Shown here one piece after another: positions 34,991 through 46,366 of a stretch of DNA of 64,000 bases. The stretch is from Ceratothoa steindachneri (Eukaryota; Arthropoda; Malacostraca; Isopoda; Cymothoidae). Within the stretch, counting starts at the first letter, position 1, and the number at the start of each line of letters is the position of its first letter. The notes under the pieces are model-generated. The model searched no databases. It worked only from the letters and a program-made list of their open reading frames with translations, and was not told the DNA's origin. The stretch lies in the NCBI GenBank assembly GCA_963969495.1, contig OZ018335.1:89624440-89688439 (forward strand). Direction: 5' to 3'. The translations under genes were made by a program, and so were the position numbers.

Positions 34991-35535
34991 CCGTCCCAGT
35001 AAGGGGTGCGGCGATTTGCCATCCTGGCCGCCGTGCTGACAGAATCCAGCGCTCCGTCCGGCCCCAGCTTAGCCTCTCTTCCTTCCTTCAGATAGCCTGT
35101 ATTTCTCACCTACTTCCTCACTTCCCCTACAACCTCTCCCACAACTTTCTCTGGTCAGCCTCTAATTTCACAGGGTAGATGCTGACCTTCTTCTCAGCCA
35201 ACAGTCCCGGATTGGGGCTGAGGGGGAAGGAGACAATGTTCCCTAACTCCTGAGCTTCGGTCTGGGGTGGTTGGTTTTTAACAACCTGCTTCTTACCCCC
35301 CCCCCCCCTACCTTCCTCACATCCCCTTTTCTTCTCACTTCACCATCTATCTTTGTTTTTTACGCCGTTTCCAAGGTGGAGCCGGCATACCGACGGACTG
35401 CTGGGCCACTAGGCGGGAGGGGTGGTCCTGAATGGCGGCACCTGGCTCTGCCAGGCCAGTACGCACCCCTCGCAGGGAGGGCTACTGCGAGAGGTGATGA
35501 GCTATTGCATCCCGTAATTAAAAGAGGGTCACCCC

Positions 35536-37950
35536 ATGCCCAATGATGAAGAAACAAAAAATCTCCCCTTAATTTCCACAGTTAAATCGTCGGAGCCGCC
35601 CTCGGGCAGCTCCATAAAAAAATGGATGTTCCCCGCCCCTGTGCTTGCGCAGGGAACCCTCCATATTTCTCTAACCGGAGAGGAGGCTTACTCTTCCCCT
35701 TCGCCTACGGGTGTATGGGACTCCCCTCCCCCCCTTTTCTGGGGGTGCTTTCGGGCACCTCCCTTTTTCCAGCGGCAATCCCCCTTTTCTTTCCAAGGGG
35801 ATTGCCAAGAAAGCGAGCAGGCAGCTTATAGCCGACCGCTCCCCAGTGAAGCAGCTCGGTAGGGCAAACCCCATTATATGGGAGAGGGAAGCCAGGCCCC
35901 TTCGGTCGCTTCCCTCAAAAGACCTGCTGGCCAGAATATTGAACCTTGCCGGGATCAAGGCCTGTGCCTCTCCACACATGACTAGTGACACTGCCAACGG
36001 GACCTGCGATCTCCTGGGAGGAGCTGGCCAGCTGGAGGCCCCTTCTGAGATAGACATGGTCCTTGAGGCAGCCCAGCCTCAGACGGTAGGGCCTTCCATG
36101 GAAGGGAATCTGGGCTCGGTGCCAAGCAAAGAACCCGGATCCGCCCCTATGCAAGGTCCTCCTCAAACGGCCTGTGTTTCCGATGCAGTAAAATGAGGGG
36201 AGGGATCTCCTCCGGCCGGTGCCCCTACGACTGCCAGGACCTTGTCCATTTCGGAGAAGGACCTAGCTGAGGCCGGTCCATCTGGTCTAAGTTCTCCTGC
36301 AGGCGGAGGTGAGAAGCGGGTTCATTCCCCGCCCTCCTCTCCTAAAAAGAAAAAGAACAGAAAAAATAATAAAAGGACTTGGGGCTCCTCTCCATCCGCG
36401 GGGGCTGCAGGGACGGATGGGTCTGCTGCAACGGTAAGCGACCAAGCCAAGATCGGCACATCAGGCCCCTCTACCTCCCCGGGTGCGGAACCCCCGACTA
36501 AGCCTAAAAGTGCGCAGTCAGGGCGGAGCCTCGATAACATCGGGGCTCCTCATTCAGAGCTTACCTCGCGTTTTCGAGCCCGCTGGCTTCAAACGCTTCC
36601 TCGTTATTCGCTCCACTAATGGCAGCATGTTGGTCAAGGGTAACATGATCCATCAGAGGAGAGCGTTAGCTAGTGTAATTGGTAGAGCCAAAGGTTATCC
36701 GTTTCTCGGACGGGAGCCTTCTGGCGAATGCGGTGAATCCCGCCGAGGCGGCCAAGAAAAGTGCTCTTCGGACACTTCATGGCACCCCGGTGAGTGTGAC
36801 GCCGCACTCTACCATGAACTTTGTAAAAGGAGTAGTTTATGAGATGGAACTCGTTGAATACTCCATAAAGGATATCACCTTAGAACTGGCCGACCATGGG
36901 GCAGGCAAGGTTGAACGTGTGATGAGAAAACAGGGAGGGGACTCGAGACCCAACCCTACACTCATCGGCACGTTCGACTGTGGCAAGCTCCGTGAGTCGG
37001 TGCGTGCACGTTGGTACCGCTACCGCGTGAAGGCATTCGTGCCACTGCCACGGTGGTGCTATTACTGTCACCGCTTCGGCGATACGAATAGTTCATGTAG
37101 AGGTACAAAGTAGGGGTCACCCGAAGTCTGTAAATTGCTCCAAGGCCGCACACGATAAGTCTAAATCGTGTGTTGCCAAATGTGTCAATTGCGTAGAGCC
37201 GCACCCTGCAATGTGGTGCATATCTCCTTGAGAATAAATCCTGGCCGTTCAGGCCCAGGATCTACTCTCATTGCGCGAGGCTAAGAACTTGGTCCTGGCG
37301 CACCCGGCTTGCCTGGGACGTCTTATGCCTCAATAGTTAGAAAAGCACCCTCTGCTCCTGACCCATCCAGGCCAACGAGCACGGTTGTTTCCGCGCCCAT
37401 TCGGAGCCCTTCTGCGGGTTCTACTCAACCCGGGTGCTCCCATGGTAAAGCTGGTGGCAAAAAGGTTCATACCCAGCCCCGGCTAAAACCAGGGCTTCCC
37501 CCTATTCCCCCAGCGTGACCGTTTCTCGTAAGGTGAAACGACCACGCGCCTCCACCGAGACGTTAGACTCACAGGAAGCAACACCCCTGAAGTTGGTCGC
37601 CAGGCCATCTTCCGGGATTCCTAAAGCTGTCCCCCGAAAGGAGGACAGCAATAAAGGAGCTTCGGCTCCTTCGCCCACGCCTAGTTGTGGGGTGAGTGGC
37701 TCGGAGACGGTGGTTCCTCGAAAAGAGGGCCCCCCGCCTCCGAAACCGAAACGCCCGCCTAAGGTTTCGAGGCGGATGGAGGAAAAGACTCGCATGGCGA
37801 GCCCAACCTTCCCCAATAAGTTCTCGAAGGCGACAGCGCCTTCAGCGCTTTCTCCGGCCAACAGCGTACGGGGTTCTGCCTCCGGGAAGAGCACGGCCAT
37901 TCCCGTGAGGGTCTTCTGTTCGAAGAGGGCCCCCGCGTCTCCTCCGAGCT
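35536..37950 (+). pseudogene. LINE-A ORF1 (gag-like, nucleic-acid binding)
   Basis: It is readable in four overlapping pieces. The start (MPNDEETKNLPL) and a Pro/Ser-rich N-terminal part lead to a frame at 35711-36196 (RSLPSKDLLARILNLAGIKA). The next frame, 36242-36619, carries a basic Lys/Asn patch (KKKKNRKNNKR) and DQAKIGTSGPSTSPG. The conserved core, 36560-37113, has FRARWLQTLPRYSLH, FLVIRSTNGSMLVKGN in another frame, SVTPHSTMNFVKGVVYEMEL and RARWYRYRVKAFVPLPRWCY. A zinc knuckle CYYCHRFGDTNSSC follows; its expected His appears as Asp. A Pro-rich tail (37515-37952) ends at a stop next to ORF2. It would coat element RNA in the cytoplasm. Confidence 0.7.
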
Positions 37951-38640
37951 AGGCCTAGAGGGCATATTCCTTCAATGGAATTGCCGTGGACTCCGGGCCA
38001 ACTGGGAGGAGCTGTGGAGACTCGTCTCATCCCGTTCCCGGTTAGCTATTTTTCTGCAGGAGACCATGCTAGGCGCGTGCTTCCTGCCCACCCTCCCGGG
38101 GTATAAGGGTCTTACGACCCCTCCACCGGGAGATGGCCTAGCTAGGGGATGTGCGGTTTACACCCGGCATGACGTCTCCGTTCTTCCTTTCACTATAGAT
38201 ACCTCCTTTCAGGCAGTGGCTGTACAGCTTCACCTGATAGGAGGTATGCTATCATTTCTGCGTACATTCCACCGTCAGCTGACTTCGACGCGGGGGACTT
38301 CCGCCTCGTCGTGGCACGGTTGCCGAGGCCTTTTCTCTTGCATGGAGAGCTGAACGACAGGCATCATCTCTGGGGAGATTACTCCATAAATCCCAGGGGA
38401 CAAGTCCTTGCCGATCTGATCGCAAAGCTAGAGATAGGCGTCCTAAATGTGGATGAGTTTACGCATCACTGCCCGAGAACCGCTTCATTTTCTTGCCTTG
38501 ATCTATCTTTGTGCTATTCGGATGCACAGCCTGATTTTTATTGGTGGGTGGTCGATGACCTCCATGGTAGTGATCACTTTCCCATTCAAATATCATTTCC
38601 AGGGCAACTGCCACCTGAGAGCCCATCTCGGTGGTGCATG
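37944..38640 (+). pseudogene. LINE-A ORF2, apurinic-type endonuclease domain
   Basis: The domain opens with FLQWNCRGLRANWEELW (about 37970-38020) and AIFLQETML, which contains the catalytic Glu. GYKGLTTPPP and GCAVYTRHDVSVLP follow. After a frame change near 38310 it continues as PFLLHGELNDRHHLWGDYSI and SCLDLSL, ending with DDLHGSDHFPIQI, the closing SDH motif. The usual GDFN is GELN here, so a metal-site Asp is replaced by Glu. This enzyme nicks target DNA to start target-primed reverse transcription. Confidence 0.78.
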
Positions 38641-39798
38641 GCGCGGGCGCGGTGGCCTGCATTTCAGCAAATGACTGAATTCTCTATCTCAGTCGAGGAG
38701 TTTAGGTCGGTAGATGGGGCCGTTAAGTTCTTCGGCAACCTCATCGCCGCGGGCCTGACTACTATTCCCAGAAAGTCTGGCCGTTTTGCACGCCGACCAC
38801 TCCCATGGTGGTCTGCCGCGTGTGAGATGGCCCTCAAACAGAAGCGTTCTGCCTATATGCGCTATAAGCGCCGTCCGAACGATTTCACTGTCGATAAATT
38901 TCGTCGGGCTAGGGCTAGGTTCCGATATATTTCGAAGCACGCCCGCCGCTCTTCTTGGCGGGCATACGTGTCTTCACTTACCGGGAAACCCCCTCTAGCA
39001 GAGGTGTGGAAGCGAGTCAAAAGGATTCGCGGCAAGTTCTCGCAGGACCCCCCTCCCGTTCTCCAGGAGAATGGGACCGCAATCTCGGAACCCGCGTCCG
39101 CGGCGGAATCCTTCGCGACCGCTTTCTCCGCATTCCCTAGCCTTGATGCTGCTCCGCCAGCATTCAATGCACGTCGTGATGTCGCGAAAAGCCCTTGGCT
39201 GGACTTTACCTCCAGAGGCGAAGAACCCTTCACCAACAGGTTTACTGTGAGTGAGTTACGCTCTGCTCTTGCTTCGTGCGCGGACACTGCCCATGGTCCG
39301 GACGATCTCCCGTACACCATGCTTCGAAACCTGGGTGAGCGAGGCATGACCTTTCTGTTAGATTTTTTCAACACGATCTGGGTGGAGGGTCTTCTCTCAG
39401 ACTACTGGCGAATCGCTACTGTGCTTGCCTTTCGCAAACCTGGGAGATATCACTCTACTCCGTTTAGTTTCCGCCCAATCTCTCTAACCTCTTGCGTGTG
39501 CAAGTTGATGGAGAAATTGGTAAATGTTAGATTAGCCTTTTTCCTGGACAGCGGAGGCCATATGTCTTCTGCACAGTGCGGCTTCCGCAAGTTCCACTAC
39601 ACGTCGGATGCTCTGCTCCGACTGGAAAATGCCGTCTACGAGGCTTTCCTTCCTAGACAGCACTACGCCACGGTGTTTTTCGATCTGGAGAAGGCCTATG
39701 ATACCGCATGGCGATACGGTATCATGGAGACACTCTACACGATGGGGGCGAGGGGACGCCTCCCAATGTTTATATCTGAATTTTTGCGAGATCGTTGA
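38311..39798 (+). CDS. LINE-A ORF2 open segment: end of endonuclease, linker, RT fingers and motif A
   Basis: This is the longest open frame in the window (495 residues). Residues 1-95 finish the endonuclease. Residues 100-300 are the linker (MALKQKRSAYMRYKRRP, SSWRAYVSSLTGKPPLAEVW). RT begins with FTVSELRSALASCADTAHGP, FRPISLTSCVCKLMEKLVN and motif A FFDLEKAYDTAWRYGI (about 39680-39725), with the first catalytic Asp. It stops at 39798 through a frameshift; RT continues in another frame from about 39805. The initiating Met here is internal to the original ORF2. Long survival of an open frame suggests fairly recent activity. Confidence 0.85.
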   Translation: MARLPRPFLLHGELNDRHHLWGDYSINPRGQVLADLIAKLEIGVLNVDEFTHHCPRTASFSCLDLSLCYSDAQPDFYWWVVDDLHGSDHFPIQISFPGQLPPESPSRWCMARARWPAFQQMTEFSISVEEFRSVDGAVKFFGNLIAAGLTTIPRKSGRFARRPLPWWSAACEMALKQKRSAYMRYKRRPNDFTVDKFRRARARFRYISKHARRSSWRAYVSSLTGKPPLAEVWKRVKRIRGKFSQDPPPVLQENGTAISEPASAAESFATAFSAFPSLDAAPPAFNARRDVAKSPWLDFTSRGEEPFTNRFTVSELRSALASCADTAHGPDDLPYTMLRNLGERGMTFLLDFFNTIWVEGLLSDYWRIATVLAFRKPGRYHSTPFSFRPISLTSCVCKLMEKLVNVRLAFFLDSGGHMSSAQCGFRKFHYTSDALLRLENAVYEAFLPRQHYATVFFDLEKAYDTAWRYGIMETLYTMGARGRLPMFISEFLRDR

Positions 39799-39804
39799 TT
39801 CCGC

Positions 39805-40284
39805 GTACGGATGGGGGGAGCCCTCTCCGGCCCAAAGGAGCAGGAAGAGGGTTTCCCGCAGGGAAGTGTCCTCGGTGTCACATTCTTTGCCCTGAGCATC
39901 AACGGGATCACCTCGGTGCTGCCGGAGGATGTTCTCTCTACGCTCTACGTGGACGACCTTTCGATCACTTTTGGCGCGGCCCAGATGCCAACTCTGGAGC
40001 GTCGACTCCAACAAGAATTGAACCGCGTCTCTCGCTATGCCGAAGCGCACAGGTTTCGGTTTTCTTTGGCCAAGACTAAGGTGGTGCACTTCTGCCGCCA
40101 TCCACGGCTTCACCCCGACCCAGATTTGTTTCTTAATGGGGTGCGCCTGGATGTGGTGGAATCGCACCGTTTCCTTGGTCTTATATTCGACCGACGCCTC
40201 GCCTGGGAGGCTCATATTCGCAGCCTTAGGGTCTCTTGTACCCGCGCCATAGACATTCTCTGTTCCGTGACGTTCAGCGCTTAG
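39805..40284 (+). pseudogene. LINE-A ORF2 continued: RT motifs B-E
   Basis: Motif B is GFPQGSVLGVTFFALSINGI (about 39850-39915). The catalytic box YVDDL is at 39946-39960, intact. The template/primer grip region RYAEAHRFRFSLAKTKVVHF and the thumb region SHRFLGLIFDRRLAWEAHI follow. A stop at 40282-40284 ends this piece. The downstream connection region (RVQCITCLYA near 40500) is readable with stops. Confidence 0.82.
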
Positions 40285-40699
40285 GGCGCTGATAGGGCTA
40301 CTGCCCTACTTTTTTAGTGATCCTTTGTTCGTTCGAAGCTCGACTACGGATGCGAGTTTTATGCAGCCGAGCATTTATTGCGGAAGGTGGATTCGATCCA
40401 CCACTCCGGACTTCGCCTTGCGACTGGTGCCTTCTGCACTTCCCCCATTAAGACCCTGTTGGTCGATTCTGGGGAGATGTCACCCGCTCTACGCCGCGTG
40501 CAGTGCATCACTTGCCTGTACGCGTGAGCCCATCGCCTCCCTCAGTCGCCAACAGCTCTCACTGCATCCGCAGCTGATCTCGACGGTGCCTATGCCGCTG
40601 AGAGACGCCAGTCATACCCTAAGCTCTTTGGGTTTAGGGCCAGGAAACTCCTTCGAAAGCTAGGTATAGCTCTCGGGCCTGTAGCGCCTCTGGTTCTGC

Positions 40700-41640
40700 C
40701 CACGACGCCACCCTGGAGAGTACCACATTTGGGTATTTGTCGCCACGCCTCTGCTCCCAAAGCTTGTACAGCCCGGGAGTATTGCGTTCGACCTTTTTGG
40801 AGTACACCTCGTGTAACGCTGGAACCGTGCCAGTGTATACGGGTGGCTCCAAGTCCGAAGAGGAAGGCGCCTTCCACGCTGTATTCCCTCTGTTTGAAGT
40901 CAGCGGGGCTCTACCAGGCGCTGCGTCTGTTTTCACGGCCAAGCTGGTGGCAATACACCACTCGGTACGGGAGATTACGCGACGTGCCCAGTTTGGAGAC
41001 CGGATTGTGATCTATAGCGACTCACAATGTGCCCTGAGTGCTCTCGGGGCATTGGAATCTCCGCATCCCCTGGTTTGCGATATTTGTGACGCCACGGTTT
41101 TGGCGAGCCGTGCGGATGTCGAGATTATCTTCTGCTGGGTTCCTGGAAATGTAGGAATTGCGGGGAATGAGCGCGCCGATGAGGGCACTAAAGAGTCCGC
41201 GAGGACTCTGCGACTGGACCAGCGTTTCGCTCTTCCTAACACCGACTACATGGCAGGAATATGGGCAGCTCTTCGGACTGCTTGGCAAAGAAGATGGGAG
41301 ACGGTCGAAGGGAACTTAAAGTTGCGTGTCATTGCGCCGCGACTGTTCCGATGAACCTATCCCCCAATGCCGCGATGGCTTCAGGTCGCTTTCTGTCGTC
41401 TCCGAATCGGGCCCACTCGGGTGACGCCTCGCTATTTGATGAAATGCTCGCCAGCGCCCTATTGTGACGACTGCGTCGTTCTCCAGACTGTTCGGCACAT
41501 TCTTGTCGAATGTCCCAGTCTGGGTGATTTTCGCGCACGATACCTGTCCCGGTTCCAGGATGGGTGCGGTCGCTCCCCCCTGTCCTTTCTACTCGGGACG
41601 GATTCGTGCACACCGACCTGTGGACTTTTAGACTTTTTGG
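40700..41640 (+). pseudogene. LINE-A ORF2 C-terminus: RNase H and CCHC finger
   Basis: The 40737-41354 frame (205 residues) is RNase H. The first catalytic motif reads YTGGSK (GGT at 40842-40844) where YTDGSK is expected. The Glu motif reads FTAKLVA (AAG at 40941-40943) where FTAELL is expected. VIYSDSQCALSAL and GIAGNERADEGT keep the later Asp residues. The copy at 17772 retains both of the lost ones. After a stop near 41353 a shifted frame carries LQVAFCRLRIGPTR and the finger CDDCVVLQTVRHILVEC (41467-41517), C-x2-C-x7-H-x4-C. RNase H in this element would remove template RNA; it is inactive as written. Confidence 0.8.
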
Positions 41641-41775
41641 AGGAGGCCGGCTTCTCCCTATTATTTAAAATAATAATATTTCTTCCCTTTGTTTGTTTTT
41701 CTTTTGCCTTTTGTTTGTTTTTGTTTTGCTTTTTGTTTTTTTGTTTTTCCTTTTTTTTAATATTGGTTTTAATGT

Positions 41776-41831
41776 AGCCTAGATTTAGGCTGGCTTGAGT
41801 GCTGCGACTTATGCCCTAGAAGGCAGTCGCC
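41776..41831 (+). other. LINE-A 3'UTR double stem-loop
   Basis: Hairpin 1 is AGCCTA-GATT-TAGGCT (41776-41791). Hairpin 2 is TGCGAC (41803-41808) with GTCGCC (41826-41831), enclosing TGCC/GGCA; one end pair is lost relative to the 10.8 kb copy. Confidence 0.65.
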
Positions 41832-41845
41832 AGATGACAAAAAAA

Positions 41846-43473
41846 ATTTCAGGCTATTTCCATTCTTTATTTTTTCATCGCCCCATTTCTAAACCCCTCT
41901 ATCTACACAAGGTCATTTTCATTTACATGGTATAAAATTCACTTATAATTTAAAATAAATAAATAAAATATCTAAAAGCTTTATGTTACAATAATTAATA
42001 GTGAAACATTACGGTTTGTGAATCACTAATATATTTATTTCTCTTTCCTTTGTATGTATCCTAGGGAATTAAGATGACGAATTAAATTTTGTTACATCGA
42101 ATTGTGAAAAATTAACTTGGAACTTAATGGAAATAGCATAGAAACGTGAGTCGAAGATTAACTATGGATGTTATTATAAACAAATCTCACTTACAAGTCC
42201 TCCCTGGTGCACCTGCTCACATCTAAGTAGAAGTCCCTGACATAAGAAACAAAAACGTTGGAATCTGATTTTCCTTTTTTTTGTTTTGTTTTTTAAATTA
42301 GTTTGCCGAAGAAATCAGTCATCTTGAGTGTCTGACATTTTGACAAACTTATAAATGCATTAAGATGCTCAAGTTAGAAGCACAAAAAATTTAGACCTAA
42401 TATTTACTAATGTGTGGCACAGACTTATATTTCAATAGACGGGGGGGCAAGTTTTACGGGGGTTAACAGAAAATGGGGAAAATATTGACTAATTCTCATT
42501 GAAATACAACAATAATATCGGTTTTTATTCCAGAGGAATCTTCAAATGAATTTCATCCAAATCTTTCCTCGTTACTAGGGTAATAAATTAGTGGGGTAGG
42601 AGTGTAGAGTTAGAATAATTGAGAATCGTCTGTTATAGATCGCTTAACGATATTTGAACTTTGTTTGATAATCCGTTTGTTTGAGGCTAATTATGGAGCA
42701 CTTATTAACACCTAGGGAGTTAACTCAGCAAATAGAAACGAGAGACAATCACTTACGTATGGTGGTGGTCACCTGCCTCCTGCCGTTTCTTACCTCCGAA
42801 ACTGAGGACGAACACACTTACTGGTTTGTCAAAGGAACTTAGTTATAGCTAGTTCCAAGGGCGTTGTTATTTGGTAGCGAGGTCGGTAGCAAACTGCTTG
42901 CTTGTTCAAAGTTATTGCTCGTCTCCCCCCCCCCACCTTCCCCTCAACAGTAGATGCATGATCAATGCCGATGAAGCGTTGCCCAGCGTTGTGGTAGTAA
43001 GGTTTTGGAGAATGTGACCACTGTAGGCATGGTGAAGGCACAATTTTGTGTAAGCATCGTAATCCTATCTGGGTTGTGTGTGGTATTATGTGTCATGACA
43101 TTCTAAACGGTTAAAATAAAAAATAAGAAAATTTTCGAAAAGAGAAAAATGAGAAATGAGTAATGATAAAATTGCAGTTGCAGCTCCTCTACTAACTGGA
43201 TTCCAGGTGTGTGAAAACAACATTGACAATAATATTTTTTTGTTTGTGAAGTGTACATGTGCCTATATTTGTGTGTGTCCTTATGTGAGAGTGTATTCAT
43301 TGTCTGTATTATGTGTGCCTCTCTGTGTGCGCGCTAATGCGAGAATGTGTTTATTATATGTATTATTTTCTTTGTATGCTTATGTTCTGTAATTGTTTAT
43401 TTCAGTGAAATAAAGCCAACGTTTGGACCCTCCCTTAACCTTTGGGCTACTTCAATTTATTTCACTAGAAGAA
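41846..43473. other. no gene recognised
   Basis: AT-rich sequence with G-run (42440) and C-run (42927) islands and GT-rich stretches at 43210-43340. No conserved coding block was found. The segment 43390-43470, immediately before Gypsy gag, may be leader or LTR sequence, but no LTR partner was found. Confidence 0.45.
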
Positions 43474-45390
43474 TGGAACGTGGTCTTCGTCCCGATCGTT
43501 TGGATGTTCTTCCAACTGCACCAGAAGCTGCACCGTGTATTTAAACACTGATTATTTGTCTGCTCGAGGTACAACGCGTCAATTGAAGGTACAAGTTAAT
43601 TCTAGCCAATTAACTTTTTTCCCGAAAATTTCGAGATAATTTCTGAATACACTACTTTCGACGATGCTCTTGCTGCTCTCAGAAGCGCCTTCATTCAACT
43701 TGCAAATGAGGTCGTGGTGTGACACAAGCTCGCGATTCGTAAACAATCAGATGGTCAAACGATTCATAAATATGTACGTGTTCTTCAGGCCCTCAGTTTG
43801 GATTGCAATTTCAAGGCTATGAATGCCGAAACGTATAGAAACGAGTATATTTGAAGATACATTTATTACTGGGCTTTCATCAGCAAAACTCCGAACAAGA
43901 CTTGTAGAAAACAAAACTCTTACATTATCTTCAGCTGTTGATCAAGCGAGAGCGTTAGAGATTGCCATAAGGGATTCAGAGGCATATGCTTCATTCACTT
44001 CTGGTCCTGTAGCTTCAGTAGAATCGCATGAGCTTAGTGCTGAAGTCGACTGTTCTAATCCTAATCCTGAGAGTTCGAATTGTGCTGCAGCTCTTTTGTT
44101 TCGAAAACATAAAAAAAATATTATTGCGGAAATTCCTCGCACCAGAACCGTGCTCGCTGTCCGGCAAGTGAACTTACTTGCTTTAAATGCAAGAAGAGGG
44201 GACATTTTCCGAAGGTATGCAAGTCATCTAAAAATGAAGTCTCAGCATTAATCTATAACCTCGTTTTCGCTAGTGTGCCGTCAATTTTGAAAAGGTCATC
44301 TCTAGAAGTGGAGGTGAATGGCTGTTCTTACGGCTCTTTTGGATACCGGCAGTTCCGAGAACTTCATTTCAAAAGATGTTGCGAACTCCTTTAATTTCCA
44401 ATCTTAAACCTTATAGGGCACTATATCTATGGCCTCTACAAAGTTAACTTCTCCCATCAAGGAATGTCGTGTGGTTAGCATAAAAGTGGGAAGCCGTGAG
44501 TACCGGACAGTTCGTTTGCTTGTTTTATCTCAATGTTACGCTGACATTATTTTAGGAATCCCCTTCCTAAGTAAACATTCCTCCTTTAAGCTAAACTTTG
44601 GAGGTCCTCAACTTGACCTCAAAGTGTGCTTTCTGGCTTCTATGATTACGGATCCTCCAAGAGTTTTTACCATCTTATCATCTGATTGCAGACCAGCCAT
44701 TACGAAGTCACGCAAATTTAAAACGTCTGACTCTGAATTTATTCGTTCTGAAGAAGCACTCATGCTCAAGGAAGACATCATCGAACCGAACAACCTCTCT
44801 GTGGCAAGATCAAGTTCATGTTGTGTCGAATTAATCAAAGAAAAGGTTAGTAATTGACTATTCTTAGACGATTAACAAATTCACTTACTCGGATCCGTAT
44901 CCATTCCTCAATGTTGACAAATGGGTTAATAAGATATCGACCTATAAGATATTTAGCACCTTGACCTAAGTTGTGCTTATCATTGTGTTCCTATTCACCC
45001 TGATGATAAATTTACACTGCTTTTGAGGTGAATGGGAGGCTTTTTCAATTTAAACGCTTAAGTTTTGGTCTAACCAACGATGTTGCATGCTTTCAGAGAA
45101 TTATGGACGATTTCATCCGTAAAAATAATCTTAAGGACACGTTTGCTTACCTAGACGATGTTAAAGTTTCCCGATGCTGCTGAGAAAAATAAAATGACCT
45201 TAAATAAAAACAAATGCACCTTTTCAACTAATACTATATGTATTCTAGGTTATCAGGTTCGCGCAGATCCTTAACGCCTTTCTGCTCTCAAGGATATGCC
45301 CGTACTAACCAGCCATGAATCGCTATCTCGACTAGTCGGATTGCTTGCATACTACTCTTAGTGGGTTCCAAGATTTTTTCAACGAATTCG
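43474..45390 (+). mobile_element. Gypsy LTR-retrotransposon fragment 3: gag, protease, partial RT
   Basis: Gag starts MERGLRPDRLDVLPTAPEAA (43474). It continues in broken frames to LRTRLVENKTLTLSSAVDQA and RALEIAIRDSEAYASF (43823-44000). A knuckle-like CKKRGHFPKVCKSS is readable near 44180-44230 in another frame. Protease carries LLDTGSSENFISKDVA near 44335-44380, then GIPFLSKHSSFKLNF. RT shows FGLTNDVACFQRIMDDF-like blocks near 45065-45115 and YLDDV near 45150. The segment after YLDDV is shortened and the element ends near GLLAYYS-stop-WVPRFFQRI (45340-45385). The gag start is of a type common in arthropod Gypsy elements. No LTRs are defined. Confidence 0.75.
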
Positions 45391-45404
45391 TCCCCTAATT
45401 TGTG

Positions 45405-45560
45405 GGGGTCGAACCAAGTAAACATTCGTATGAAAAATTTAAACGGTTTACACAAATTCTCCGGGGAACGTTTATCATTTTCCCCGCTTGACTTTACCTC
45501 CTTTGCCGAGAATACACATTCAGTATCGTGTGCTGGATCCGAGCTCTGATTAAGTGCTTA
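45405..45560 (+). repeat. dispersed repeat, partner at 55868-56030
   Basis: Both copies share TCGAACCAAGTAAACATTCG or its TCGATCC variant, ATGAAAAAT, GGGGAACGTTTATCATTT, CCGAGAA-ACACATTCAGTAT and GGATCCGAGCTCTGATT in order over about 160 bp. Identity is roughly 85 percent by eye. Class unknown. In both places it follows a Gypsy- or TA-associated edge. Confidence 0.75.
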
Positions 45561-46327
45561 AAAATTCGGAAAATAGATTTCAGCCGTGTTTATGTGCAAA
45601 TGGTTTGAGAGTTATTAGCTTTTTAAATCTATCGTGGCGCTGATTAGACAATTATTGCAGTTCCTATGTCTAAAAGCTGATTGGTCAATTTGTTAATGCT
45701 AAGGTCTGTTATCCCAAGAATAAACATAAGTATGACTCCTTTAATGTATTTCAATCCTTATTAATTGAATTCTGTAGTATTATGAGTAGATGAAATAACT
45801 ATTTATATAGGTGCACTTTTGTGGAAAAAGGTGACTGTTCTGGTTGCCGGAAATAAGTCGCATTCTCTTACGCTGGTGAAGAATTTTTACTTTTTATGGA
45901 GTCAAAAGCGATTAGTGTTTTGTACTCGCGAGTTCTTTGTTTCCAATCGCTAAAGTTTTAGCAAGTGATAAGTGAGATTTTTGTAATTTACGAATTGTGT
46001 TAATACGTGAATCTTTTCACCCGCTTTTCGAACCCTGTGGCGGGGATTGAACCTGCTTCACTTCCCTCCCACCCCCTCCCAATCTTCAACCAGTCACCCT
46101 CGGCTTCAGACAAACTCTAAACTTGGTAGGACTTTCGAAAAGCGCCTCCGGTAAGGGTAAAGTGCCTATTGGGGTACAAACTTTGGCAGGGGTGGCATTG
46201 GTTTTGAGACATATACTCTAAGAAAAGTTTTTCTATTTTTCAACCCTGGTGATAGACTCTTTTACATACACACACACGCGTAGTCAACATACACACGATT
46301 ACTCTGTGGGGCTCCCCTTTTAAATTA
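45561..46327. other. no gene recognised
   Basis: AT-rich, no conserved coding. A B-box-like AGGTTCAATCCCCG occurs on the minus strand at about 46043-46056, but no A box accompanies it. Confidence 0.45.
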
Positions 46328-46365
46328 TATTCTCCATATGTCAAAATTAGGACATATGGAGAATA
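46328..46365. repeat. perfect 15-bp-arm palindrome at the 5' junction of LINE-B
   Basis: Arms TATTCTCCATATGTC (46328-46342) and GACATATGGAGAATA (46351-46365) have an 8-base spacer. The right arm runs directly into the LINE-B ORF1 frame. Confidence 0.85.
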
Positions 46366-46366
46366 A

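Larger units (their letters stand above)
34990..41845 (+). mobile_element. LINE-A, near full-length I-like non-LTR retrotransposon (decayed)
   Basis: A 6.8 kb unit with 5'UTR (about 34990-35530, start uncertain), ORF1 (about 35536-37950), and ORF2 (about 37944-41640) encoding AP endonuclease, RT, RNase H and a C-terminal CCHC finger. A T-rich 3'UTR carries two stem-loops and an A-tail (41838-41845). All five other regions of this family in the window align to parts of it. RNase H plus a terminal finger puts it near the I clade; clade placement needs a tree. It has frameshifts in both ORFs and two lost RNase H catalytic residues. No target-site duplication was identified. Confidence 0.85.

Noticed and set aside
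38862..40215. Minus-strand frames of 170 and 227 residues opposite LINE-A ORF2
   Set aside because: Antisense shadows of the GC-rich RT coding strand; no known motif.
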